Of a stretch of DNA of 6,325 bases, positions 1 to 6,131 are shown piece by piece. Position numbers and translations under genes: made by a program. The notes under the pieces are model-generated. The model searched no databases. It was not told the origin of the DNA and saw only the letters and a program-made list of their open reading frames with translations. The stretch covers positions 1 through 6,325 of the forward strand of contig JACQHV010000198.1 of assembly GCA_016198885.1 (NCBI GenBank), given 5' to 3'. Every line of letters starts with the position of its first letter. Positions within the stretch are counted from its first letter, which is position 1. Source of the stretch: Gammaproteobacteria bacterium (GTDB lineage: Bacteria; Pseudomonadota; Gammaproteobacteria; Eutrophobiales; Eutrophobiaceae).

Positions 1-1062
1 CATGTGATCAAAATTTTTCGCCACGCGCGTCAACCCTTGATCGCCGGTCTTGGTACAGATGTCTCTGGTATGCGCGCCGTCATGCAACTTGCAGATAAAA
101 CAGGCGCTATTATCGACCATATGCATAGTGACGGCGCCATGCGCAATATAAAAGTCATGCAGGATCATGGCTGGATGATGACTACCCTTGCAGAGATTAA
201 AAATCGCGCTGATCTCATAATATTTGCCGGGACAGATGGCATTACTAACTATCCAAGATTTTATGAACGTGTAGTCTGGAATAAAAATGCCTTGTTTAAT
301 ACCGAAATTAAGCAACGTAAGATTGTTTATATCGGTGATCATTTGAATACTTCAGCAGGAAGAAGTCCTTCTGGACGTCTACCAACTTCCATCAATTGCA
401 AACAGGAGCAGATTGCCGAGATCATTGCAACATTACACGCCCTCATCGTTGGTAACAAGATACAGGAACAGCAGATTGCGGGAATTAAATTGGGAATTCT
501 TGAAAAGCTGGCAGAACGCATGAAGCAAGCCAGTTATGGCGTCATTGTCTGGGCGCCTGGTGAATTAAATCACAATCATGCTGAATTAACTATCCAGGCC
601 ATCTGTCAGGCAATCAAATTCCTGAACAGAACAACACGATTTGCAGGTCTCAGTCTTGCAGGTAATGATGGTGGAATAACTGCTGGCAATGTCAGTGCCT
701 GGCAGTGTGGTTATCCACTACGCGTAAGTTTTTACAAGGGATATCCGGAATATGACCCGTATAAATATGCGATCAGGAATGTACTTAATAAAAAGGAGGT
801 AGATACCTTGCTATGGATATCAAGTTTTAGTGCAAACATCAGACCACCAAAGGCCAACATCCCGACAATCGTTCTGGCTACACCATTGACGAAATTACAC
901 TTCAAACCGGATATATTTATCCCAGTGGGCACACCAGGAGTTGATCATAACGGACAATTATTTCGTACAGATAGTGTTGTTGCATTACCATTAAAACAAG
1001 TACGTACAACTGAAAATTTAAGTGTGGCAGATATCCTTAATCGTGTATCACAATCACTATAA
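1..1062 (+). CDS. fhcB: Formyltransferase/hydrolase complex subunit B, FhcB (5' partial)
   Basis: This is the bacterial homologue of archaeal formylmethanofuran dehydrogenase subunit B. In bacteria it is a structural part of the cytoplasmic FhcABCD complex and does no redox chemistry. The frame is open to the first base (CAT before GTG at 4). The first visible residues (HARQPLIAGLGTDVSG) match a segment that lies some 70-80 residues into archaeal FwdB, so the gene almost certainly starts upstream and GTG at 4 is not the true start. Counting from that GTG, family motifs are WQCGYP (233-238) and PVGTPG (307-312), followed by RTD (321-323). Where archaeal enzymes carry the Cys or Sec that binds tungsten or molybdenum (a C-H-G context), this protein reads HMHSDG (39-44) with no cysteine. 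That agrees with loss of the metal-pterin site known for bacterial Fhc. It is followed after 9 bases by fhcA. The family call is firm; the missing N-terminus is inferred. Confidence 0.93.
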   Translation, partial: HVIKIFRHARQPLIAGLGTDVSGMRAVMQLADKTGAIIDHMHSDGAMRNIKVMQDHGWMMTTLAEIKNRADLIIFAGTDGITNYPRFYERVVWNKNALFNTEIKQRKIVYIGDHLNTSAGRSPSGRLPTSINCKQEQIAEIIATLHALIVGNKIQEQQIAGIKLGILEKLAERMKQASYGVIVWAPGELNHNHAELTIQAICQAIKFLNRTTRFAGLSLAGNDGGITAGNVSAWQCGYPLRVSFYKGYPEYDPYKYAIRNVLNKKEVDTLLWISSFSANIRPPKANIPTIVLATPLTKLHFKPDIFIPVGTPGVDHNGQLFRTDSVVALPLKQVRTTENLSVADILNRVSQSL

Positions 1063-1071
1063 AAGAAATAT

Positions 1072-2727
1072 ATGTTAATTAAATTGTCGGGCGGTACAGT
1101 TTACGACCCTGTACACGGGATCAATGGTGAACAACGCGACATTTATATTCGCGATGGTCACATCACACGCAAACCCTCCGCCAATGTAAAGATCAGCAAG
1201 ATATATGATCTGCGCGGGAAAATTGTCATGGCCGGTGCGATTGATATCCATACTCATATTGGTGGTGGCAAGGTCAATATCGCCCGTATTATGCTGCCGG
1301 AAGATCATCGTAATGATCCTGTCAGTAAAACTTCATTGACACGTTCTGGTTGCGGTCATGCAGCGCCTTCAACCCTGACAACAGGTTACCGCTATGCTGA
1401 GATGGGTTATACCGCCTGCTTTGAACCAGCTATGTTACCGATCAATGCCCGCCAGGCGCATATGGAAATGGGGGATATCCCTATAATTGATAAAGGAGCT
1501 TATGCATTATTAGGAAATGATGATTTTTTCCTGCGTATGCTTGCGTCCCATAAAGATCAGGAGGCCATCAGTGATTATGTAGGATGGATCATCAATGCAA
1601 CCCAGGCTATGGGCATCAAGGTTGTTAATCCCGGTGGCATCAGTGCCTTCAAGTTTAATCAGCGCAAATTGAATCTGGACGAAACCAACGTATATTATGA
1701 TGTTACCCCCAGAGAAATCCTGATAACACTTGCCCGTGCAGTTCGTGAACTGGGTATTCCCCATCCATTGCATGTGCATGGATGCAATCTTGGTGTTCCC
1801 GGAAATATGCAGACCACGCTGGATACCATTAACGCCGTTGAAGGAATGCCTCTGCATCTTACCCATATACAATTTCACAGCTATGGTACAGAAGGTGATC
1901 GAAAATTTTCATCCGGAGCCGCCCAAATTTCTGAGGCAGTCAATGCCAACCCGAATATCTCGATAGATGTTGGTCAGATAATGTTTGGACAGACTGTTAC
2001 AGCGTCTGGTGACACCATGCTTCAGTATGCTGGACACTGGTATGCACACCCGAACAAATGGGTTGTCATGGATATTGAATGTGACGCAGGTTGTGGTGTT
2101 GTCCCATTTAAATACAGTGATAAAAAATTTGTACATTCTTTGCAGTGGGCAATCGGACTCGAACTCTTCCTGCAGATAAATGATCCATGGCGTATTTTTC
2201 TCACAACGGACCATCCCAATGGTGCGCCGTTTATAAGTTATCCGCATTTGATTCGCCTGTTGATGGATCGCACTTTCCGTAATGACATGCTATCAACAAT
2301 CAATAAAAAAGCAGCCTCTGCAAGTATTCTGGGCAGTCTTGATCGGGAATATTCTCTCTACGAAATTGCAATCATGACACGTGCTGCACCCGCACGGAGT
2401 CTGGGTCTGAAAAATCGTGGGCATCTCGGAGCAGGATCTGCAGCGGATATCACCGTCTATAACGATGTAAAAAACAGAGAAACAATGTTTACGAAACCCG
2501 CTTATGTATTTAAAGACGGTGAGCTGGTTGCAAAAAATGGAAAAATTGTGAAAGTAACAAACGGCAGTATTCACACCCTGCGACCTGAATATGACAAAAC
2601 TATTGAGCGATCATTGAGAGAATATTTCGATCGTTATCAGACAGTCAAACTCGACAATTTCAGAATTAATGATGAAGAGCTTCTTTCACATGGCTATGAC
2701 CGTATCAATATTCAACCATGTGCCTGA
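1072..2727 (+). CDS. fhcA: Formyltransferase/hydrolase complex subunit A, FhcA (formyl-methylofuran hydrolase)
   Basis: FhcA is the metal-dependent hydrolase of the Fhc complex. It splits formyl-methylofuran into formate and methylofuran in the cytoplasm. The 551 residues are close to the usual FwdA/FhcA length. An amidohydrolase fold is shown by its metal-site motifs in order: HTH at 60-62 in IDIHTHIGGGKVN; Lys183 in GIKVVNPGG, where the family has a carboxylated lysine; His231, His234 and His236 in HPLHVHG; His265 and His269 in THIQFH; and Asp380 in TTDHPNG. The set looks complete for a binuclear site, though I assign exact ligands by family analogy. The C-terminal part (about 390-490) has the beta-sandwich pattern of the family (GHLGAGSAADITVYN). 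The ATG at 1072 gives the expected N-terminus (LIKLSGGTVYDP) and is preceded only by a weak purine run (AAAAGAAA). It lies 9 bases after fhcB and 9 before fhcD. D-hydantoinase or dihydroorotase relatives are excluded by length and by the HTHIGGGKVN region. Confidence 0.96.
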   Translation: MLIKLSGGTVYDPVHGINGEQRDIYIRDGHITRKPSANVKISKIYDLRGKIVMAGAIDIHTHIGGGKVNIARIMLPEDHRNDPVSKTSLTRSGCGHAAPSTLTTGYRYAEMGYTACFEPAMLPINARQAHMEMGDIPIIDKGAYALLGNDDFFLRMLASHKDQEAISDYVGWIINATQAMGIKVVNPGGISAFKFNQRKLNLDETNVYYDVTPREILITLARAVRELGIPHPLHVHGCNLGVPGNMQTTLDTINAVEGMPLHLTHIQFHSYGTEGDRKFSSGAAQISEAVNANPNISIDVGQIMFGQTVTASGDTMLQYAGHWYAHPNKWVVMDIECDAGCGVVPFKYSDKKFVHSLQWAIGLELFLQINDPWRIFLTTDHPNGAPFISYPHLIRLLMDRTFRNDMLSTINKKAASASILGSLDREYSLYEIAIMTRAAPARSLGLKNRGHLGAGSAADITVYNDVKNRETMFTKPAYVFKDGELVAKNGKIVKVTNGSIHTLRPEYDKTIERSLREYFDRYQTVKLDNFRINDEELLSHGYDRINIQPCA

Positions 2728-2736
2728 TGAACAACC

Positions 2737-3633
2737 ATGAAAATTAATGGCGTTACTATTGATGATACCTTTGCAGAGGCCTTCCCGATGAAGGCAACAC
2801 GCATCATCATTACAGCTATGACATTGAAATGGGCCTATCGCGCAGCCAATTCTCTCACGGGTTTTGCTTCCTCAGTTATTGGTTGCGGTTGTGAATCTGC
2901 TATTGAACGGGAGCTAAACCCGTCTGAGACGCCAGACGGGAGACCCGGGATAGCAGTAATGGTTTTCGCGATGTCCACCAAGGAGTTGGAAAAACAGGTA
3001 CCTAAGCGGGTTGGCCAATCGGTTATGACCGCAGCTACTACTGCCTGCTATGCCGGTATTCATGGTGATGAAGAAATTCCTCTGGGGAAAAACCTGCGAT
3101 TTTTCGGGGATGGTTACCAAATCTCCAAAACTATTAATGGCCGGCGTTTCTGGCGTATACCGGTAATGCATGGTGAGTTCGTATGTGAAGAAACAACCGG
3201 AGTTACCAGGGCTATTGGCGGTGGCAATTTTCTTGTGATGGGCAAAACAACCCGTCATGCCCTGGCGGCATGTGAAAAGGCCATCGATGAAATCAAGAAA
3301 GTTACCGGCGTAATCACGGCTTTTCCGGGTGGTATCGTGGGAGCAGGGTCCAAGATAGGTTCCAAATATAAATTTTTAGTTGCATCAACAAATGAGGCTT
3401 ATTGCCCCACAATTAAAGGGCAAGTTAATTCTGATCTGTCAGATGAAGTCGGATCTGTTCTGGAGATTGTTATTGATGGACTTAACGAAGAAGTTATCCG
3501 GGATGCAATGCGTAAAGGTATTAACGCAGTTTGCTCTTTTGGACCGAGAAAAGGCATTTATCGCGTCAGTGCAGGTAATTATGGCGGTAATCTGGGTGCC
3601 TATCATTTCCATTTGAAGAATATCGTAGTATGA
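2737..3633 (+). CDS. fhcD: Formylmethanofuran/methylofuran:H4MPT formyltransferase, FhcD
   Basis: FhcD transfers the formyl group from N5-formyl-H4MPT to methylofuran, the first half-reaction of the Fhc complex. At 298 residues it has the normal length of the Ftr family (about 297). The N-terminus INGVTIDDTFAEAFPMKATR is typical for Ftr and fixes the ATG at 2737 as the start, although no clear Shine-Dalgarno precedes it (TGATGAACAACC). Other family blocks are ETPDGRPG (64-71), and further on YAGIHGDEEIPLGK, FFGDGYQ and GGNFLVMG. There are no signal peptide or membrane segments. The stop overlaps the fhcC start by four bases (ATGA), which suggests translational coupling. In bacteria this protein sits in a stable complex with FhcA, FhcB and FhcC; in archaea the homologous Ftr acts alone. 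The adjacent hydrolase subunits support the bacterial formate-producing role. Confidence 0.96.
   Translation: MKINGVTIDDTFAEAFPMKATRIIITAMTLKWAYRAANSLTGFASSVIGCGCESAIERELNPSETPDGRPGIAVMVFAMSTKELEKQVPKRVGQSVMTAATTACYAGIHGDEEIPLGKNLRFFGDGYQISKTINGRRFWRIPVMHGEFVCEETTGVTRAIGGGNFLVMGKTTRHALAACEKAIDEIKKVTGVITAFPGGIVGAGSKIGSKYKFLVASTNEAYCPTIKGQVNSDLSDEVGSVLEIVIDGLNEEVIRDAMRKGINAVCSFGPRKGIYRVSAGNYGGNLGAYHFHLKNIVV
2919..2940 (+). repeat. GC-rich perfect inverted repeat inside fhcD
   Basis: CCCGTCTG (2919-2926) and CAGACGGG (2933-2940) are exact reverse complements around a 6-base loop, so the transcript could form an 8-base-pair hairpin. It lies in the codons for the conserved ETPDGRPG motif of FhcD and has no following T-run, so it is not a terminator. 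A regulatory role is not supported by position. Confidence 0.45.
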
Positions 3634-4460
3634 GTCCTCTCACCTTCAAATTAAATATAATACCGGAGTTTACTCTGGATGTATCACCGCTTACACCTGA
3701 CAAACTTTTAGCGAAAAGCCAAACACAAATTAAAAAAATAAACCTGAGATATGGAAAACAGAAAATTTCAGTTGATAAATTATTTTCAATCTCAGGGGAT
3801 AATCCTGAAAACATAAAATTCCTGGGTAGTACAGAAAAACTGATATGTATTGGTCAAAATATGAGCCGGGGAAATATCGATGTTCAAGGAAACGCCGGAA
3901 ATTTCATCGGCCAGTACATGCAAGGAGGTAATATCAACGTCCAGGGCAACGCCGGTTCCTGGGTGGGCAACAGCATGACGAATGGACGCATCCATATTAA
4001 CGGTAATGTTGATGACTATCTTGGCGCTGGGCTGCCGGGAGATCCTTACGGGATGTCGGATGGCCTTATATATGTTTCTGGTAACGCTGGGGATCGCGTT
4101 GGTGATCGCATGCGGCGTGGCATAATAATTATATGTGGTATGGCGGGTGATTATTGTGGCAGCCGGATGATCGCCGGCACCATAATTGTTCTGGACAAGG
4201 CCGGAAAGTATTCCGGATTCGGTATGAAAAGAGGCACAATTATCCTGGCTAAAAAACCAAGGCACATATCCGCTACTTTCAAGAGTTGTGGTAATTTAAA
4301 GGTGCAATTCTTGCGACTTTTATTTAAACAATTGAGCGAAATGGAACAGCGCTTAACCCTCTTCAGAGAATATGGTCCGGAAGCACATCGCTTTACGGGA
4401 GATCTGGCCAGTAATGGCAAGGGTGAAATATTGATACTACAAACAATTAAGACTGGATAA
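3630..4460 (+). CDS. fhcC: Formyltransferase/hydrolase complex subunit C, FhcC
   Basis: FhcC is the scaffold subunit of the Fhc complex, related to archaeal FwdC and to the C-terminal beta-helix domain of the glutamate synthase large subunit. It has 276 residues. The N-terminal part (1-75) is non-repetitive, with SPLTFKLNIIPEFTLDVSPL. Residues about 78-206 form a regular glycine-rich repeat with a 19-residue period, seen in methionines 78, 97, 116, 142, 161, 180 and 199 and in GNAG/GMAG elements. The one break (116 to 142) is exactly 19 plus a 7-residue insertion, PGDPYGM type. Such repeats build a right-handed beta-helix. The last 70 residues are a helical tail (LLFKQLSEMEQRLTLFREYGPEAHRF shape) ending in DLASNGKGEILI, usual for the family. 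The ATG at 3630 overlaps the fhcD stop, and only a weak GAAGAA lies upstream. No catalytic residues are expected. It is the last Fhc gene, directly before the formate dehydrogenase genes. Confidence 0.95.
   Translation: MSPLTFKLNIIPEFTLDVSPLTPDKLLAKSQTQIKKINLRYGKQKISVDKLFSISGDNPENIKFLGSTEKLICIGQNMSRGNIDVQGNAGNFIGQYMQGGNINVQGNAGSWVGNSMTNGRIHINGNVDDYLGAGLPGDPYGMSDGLIYVSGNAGDRVGDRMRRGIIIICGMAGDYCGSRMIAGTIIVLDKAGKYSGFGMKRGTIILAKKPRHISATFKSCGNLKVQFLRLLFKQLSEMEQRLTLFREYGPEAHRFTGDLASNGKGEILILQTIKTG
3861..4247 (+). repeat. Protein-level beta-helix repeat of FhcC, 19-residue (57-base) period
   Basis: This stretch encodes seven degenerate turns of about 19 residues, each with the pattern M-x-x-G-x-I-x-(V/I)-x-G-x-A-G-x-x-x-G. 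The copies are diverged at DNA level, although the first two (from 3861 and from 3918) still look alike. The fourth spacing carries seven extra residues around 135-141. This is a structural repeat of the family, not a DNA tandem array. Confidence 0.85.
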
Positions 4461-4490
4461 TTAAGGAACATGAAACGTACACGCGGAAAA

Positions 4491-4495
4491 AAAGG
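4491..4495 (+). promoter_or_regulatory. Ribosome binding site deciding the formate dehydrogenase beta start
   Basis: AAAGG, inside a purine run, ends seven bases before ATG 4503, which is good spacing. The competing AAGGAA at 4463-4468 leaves only one base before ATG 4470. This favours initiation at 4503. The assignment is by spacing only. Confidence 0.5.
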
Positions 4496-4518
4496 CCGCA
4501 TCATGGGCCGCATCATGG
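4494..4518 (+). repeat. Perfect 12-base tandem duplication across the start codon
   Basis: GCCGCATCATGG is present twice head to tail (4495-4506 and 4507-4518), and the 12-base period extends one base to the left. The unit contains an ATG in the reading frame, so the gene has two consecutive in-frame starts (4503 and 4515) and the N-terminus reads MGRIMDQ. Because 12 is a multiple of three, the frame is kept and the insertion adds four residues. Confidence 0.9.
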
Positions 4519-6131
4519 ATCAGAAGGCGTTGGCCGATGTCCGGAATCTGTTGGGAAACGAACCGCGTACACGCGATATGTTGATCGAACATCTGCATAA
4601 AATCCAGGATAATTATCACCACATTACCAACCGCCATATACTTGCTCTCGCTGCAGAAATGAATCTGCCCACGGCTGAAGTCTATGAGACTGCGACTTTT
4701 TATCACCATTTCGATGTGATCAGGGAAGGTGAAATCCCCCCACCTCCATTGACCGTACGTGTCTGCGATTCCCTGACTTGCGAAATGTTTGGCGCCAAAA
4801 AATTAATTGAAAAATTGAATTTAAACAAAAAAACCGGAGTGCGTATTCAACCTGTCCCCTGTGTGGGCCGGTGTGATGCAGCGCCTGTCGCTGTAGTCGG
4901 GACAAATCCTGTTGAAAATGCCGAGGAGGACAAAATTTCGGACATGATTGCGAAAAACAGGAATGAAGCGCAGCTTCCACCCTGCATTCCATACAAAGAA
5001 TACACAAAGAACAATGGTTACCGGACATTAACAGACTGCATGAATGGCAGGTATTCCAGGGAAGACATCATAAAATTGCTTGAAGATTCAGATTTGCGTG
5101 GCCTGGGCGGTGCCGGTTTTCCGGCCGGAAAAAAATGGCGCATTTTATGTGAACAACCAAAGCCAAGATTAATTGCCATCAATATCGATGAAGGTGAGCC
5201 CGGTACTTTCAAGGATCGTTATTATCTTGAACGTGATCCACATCGGTTTATTGAAGGAACGTTGATCGCACACTGGGCTATTGAGGCAGATGCAATCTAT
5301 ATCTATTTGCGTGATGAATACGCAGGCTGTCGTAAAATGCTGGAACAGGAACTGGCTGCATTAATACAGGAACCTCCCTGTAAATTGCCTCCCATATATC
5401 TTCGCCGTGGCGCCGGCGCCTATATCTGTGGGGAAGAATCAGCCATGATTGAGTCCATCGAAGGCAAACGGGGTATGCCCCGATTACGGCCACCCTATGT
5501 GGCCCAGATTGGTTTATTTGGCCGCCCCACCCTCGAGCAGAACATGGAAACGATGCACTGGGTCCGTGAACTCATTGAAAAGGGTCCTGAGTGGTTTACC
5601 GCAAATGGCCGTCATGGCAGAAAAGGGCTCCGTTCCTTTTCCGTCAGTGGCCGGATACAGAAACCTGGTGTACATCTCGCGCCAGCGGGCATCACCATGC
5701 TCGAACTTATCAATGAATATTGTGGCGGCATGCTGCCCGGCCATGAATTTTATGGTTATTTCCCTGGTGGCGCATCGGGCGGTATATTACCTGCATCTCT
5801 TGGTAATATCCCCTTGGATTTTGATACACTGCAACCCTATGGTTGCTTTATTGGATCTGCGGCTATTATTGTTTTATCAAATATGGATAGCGCCAAGACC
5901 ATGGCATTAAATGCCATGCGTTTCTTTGAAGATGAATCTTGCGGTCAATGCACACCTTGCCGTGTCGGAACGGCAAAGGCGGTGAAATTGATGGAACAAA
6001 AGGACTGGGATCAATCGTTACTTGAAGAATTGTCTCAGGCCATGGTTGATGCTTCCATCTGTGGACTGGGGCAGGCCGCACCCAATCCATTGCGTTGTGC
6101 TATCAAATATTTTCCACAGGAATTCGAATAA
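4503..6131 (+). CDS. NAD-dependent formate dehydrogenase, fused gamma-beta subunit (NuoE/NuoF-like diaphorase)
   Basis: This subunit carries electrons from the formate-oxidising alpha subunit through Fe-S clusters to FMN and NAD+. Numbering from ATG 4503 (542 residues), the N-terminal half is NuoE-like: a helical segment (ILALAAEMNLPTAEVYETATFY), then a [2Fe-2S] site of Cys88, Cys93, Cys120 and Cys124 in VCDSLTC and PCVGRCDAAP. The C-terminal half is NuoF-like: glycine-rich GLGGAGFPAGKKW (200-212), the FMN/NADH motif NIDEGEPGTFKDR (227-239), GAGAYICGEES (303-313), and a [4Fe-4S] site of Cys480, Cys483, Cys486 (CGQCTPC) and Cys520. It resembles the fused beta subunit of Methylorubrum FDH1 (about 570 residues) rather than separate FdsG and FdsB. 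The start is debatable. ATG 4470 has AAGGAA only one base upstream, too close. ATG 4503 has AAAGG seven bases upstream and is preferred. ATG 4515 is also in frame. Its stop overlaps the alpha gene start by one base. A hydrogenase or complex I diaphorase is less likely given the downstream gene and the Fhc context. Confidence 0.92.
   Translation: MGRIMDQKALADVRNLLGNEPRTRDMLIEHLHKIQDNYHHITNRHILALAAEMNLPTAEVYETATFYHHFDVIREGEIPPPPLTVRVCDSLTCEMFGAKKLIEKLNLNKKTGVRIQPVPCVGRCDAAPVAVVGTNPVENAEEDKISDMIAKNRNEAQLPPCIPYKEYTKNNGYRTLTDCMNGRYSREDIIKLLEDSDLRGLGGAGFPAGKKWRILCEQPKPRLIAINIDEGEPGTFKDRYYLERDPHRFIEGTLIAHWAIEADAIYIYLRDEYAGCRKMLEQELAALIQEPPCKLPPIYLRRGAGAYICGEESAMIESIEGKRGMPRLRPPYVAQIGLFGRPTLEQNMETMHWVRELIEKGPEWFTANGRHGRKGLRSFSVSGRIQKPGVHLAPAGITMLELINEYCGGMLPGHEFYGYFPGGASGGILPASLGNIPLDFDTLQPYGCFIGSAAIIVLSNMDSAKTMALNAMRFFEDESCGQCTPCRVGTAKAVKLMEQKDWDQSLLEELSQAMVDASICGLGQAAPNPLRCAIKYFPQEFE
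6118..6122 (+). promoter_or_regulatory. Ribosome binding site for formate dehydrogenase alpha
   Basis: AGGAA lies eight bases upstream of ATG 6131, inside the end of the beta gene. Together with the TAATG stop-start overlap it supports coupled translation of the two formate dehydrogenase subunits and confirms 6131 as the alpha start. Confidence 0.65.

Noticed and set aside
4..6. GTG as a true start of fhcB
   Set aside because: The frame is open to the window edge, and the first residues align well inside the family rather than at its N-terminus, so the gene is treated as 5' truncated.
1492..1504. AAAGGAG followed by ATG at 1502 inside fhcA
   Set aside because: The ATG is out of frame and reaches a stop within a few codons, so it is not a gene start.
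1510..1878. 122-codon minus-strand open frame inside fhcA, and similar long minus-strand frames at 3792-4265 and 4151-4516
   Set aside because: They lie wholly or mostly opposite firmly identified genes, show no recognisable domain, and have low-complexity or cysteine/histidine-rich translations typical of antisense shadows.
4470..4502. ATG 4470 as the start of the fused formate dehydrogenase subunit
   Set aside because: AAGGAA ends one base before it, too close for initiation, and the extra segment MKRTRGKKGRI is basic and unlike the family N-terminus. It cannot be excluded fully, because the 9-base distance from the fhcC stop matches other gaps in the operon.
4420..4502. Possible terminator or promoter between fhcC and formate dehydrogenase
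   Set aside because: I found no inverted repeat with a T-run and no convincing -35/-10 pair; the A/T-rich bases around 4435-4470 are too short and unstructured to call.
5449..5910. 153-codon plus-strand frame inside the formate dehydrogenase beta gene
   Set aside because: It is out of frame with the NuoF-like core, has no ribosome binding site or family motif, and the overlapping frame carries all the conserved Fe-S and flavin motifs.
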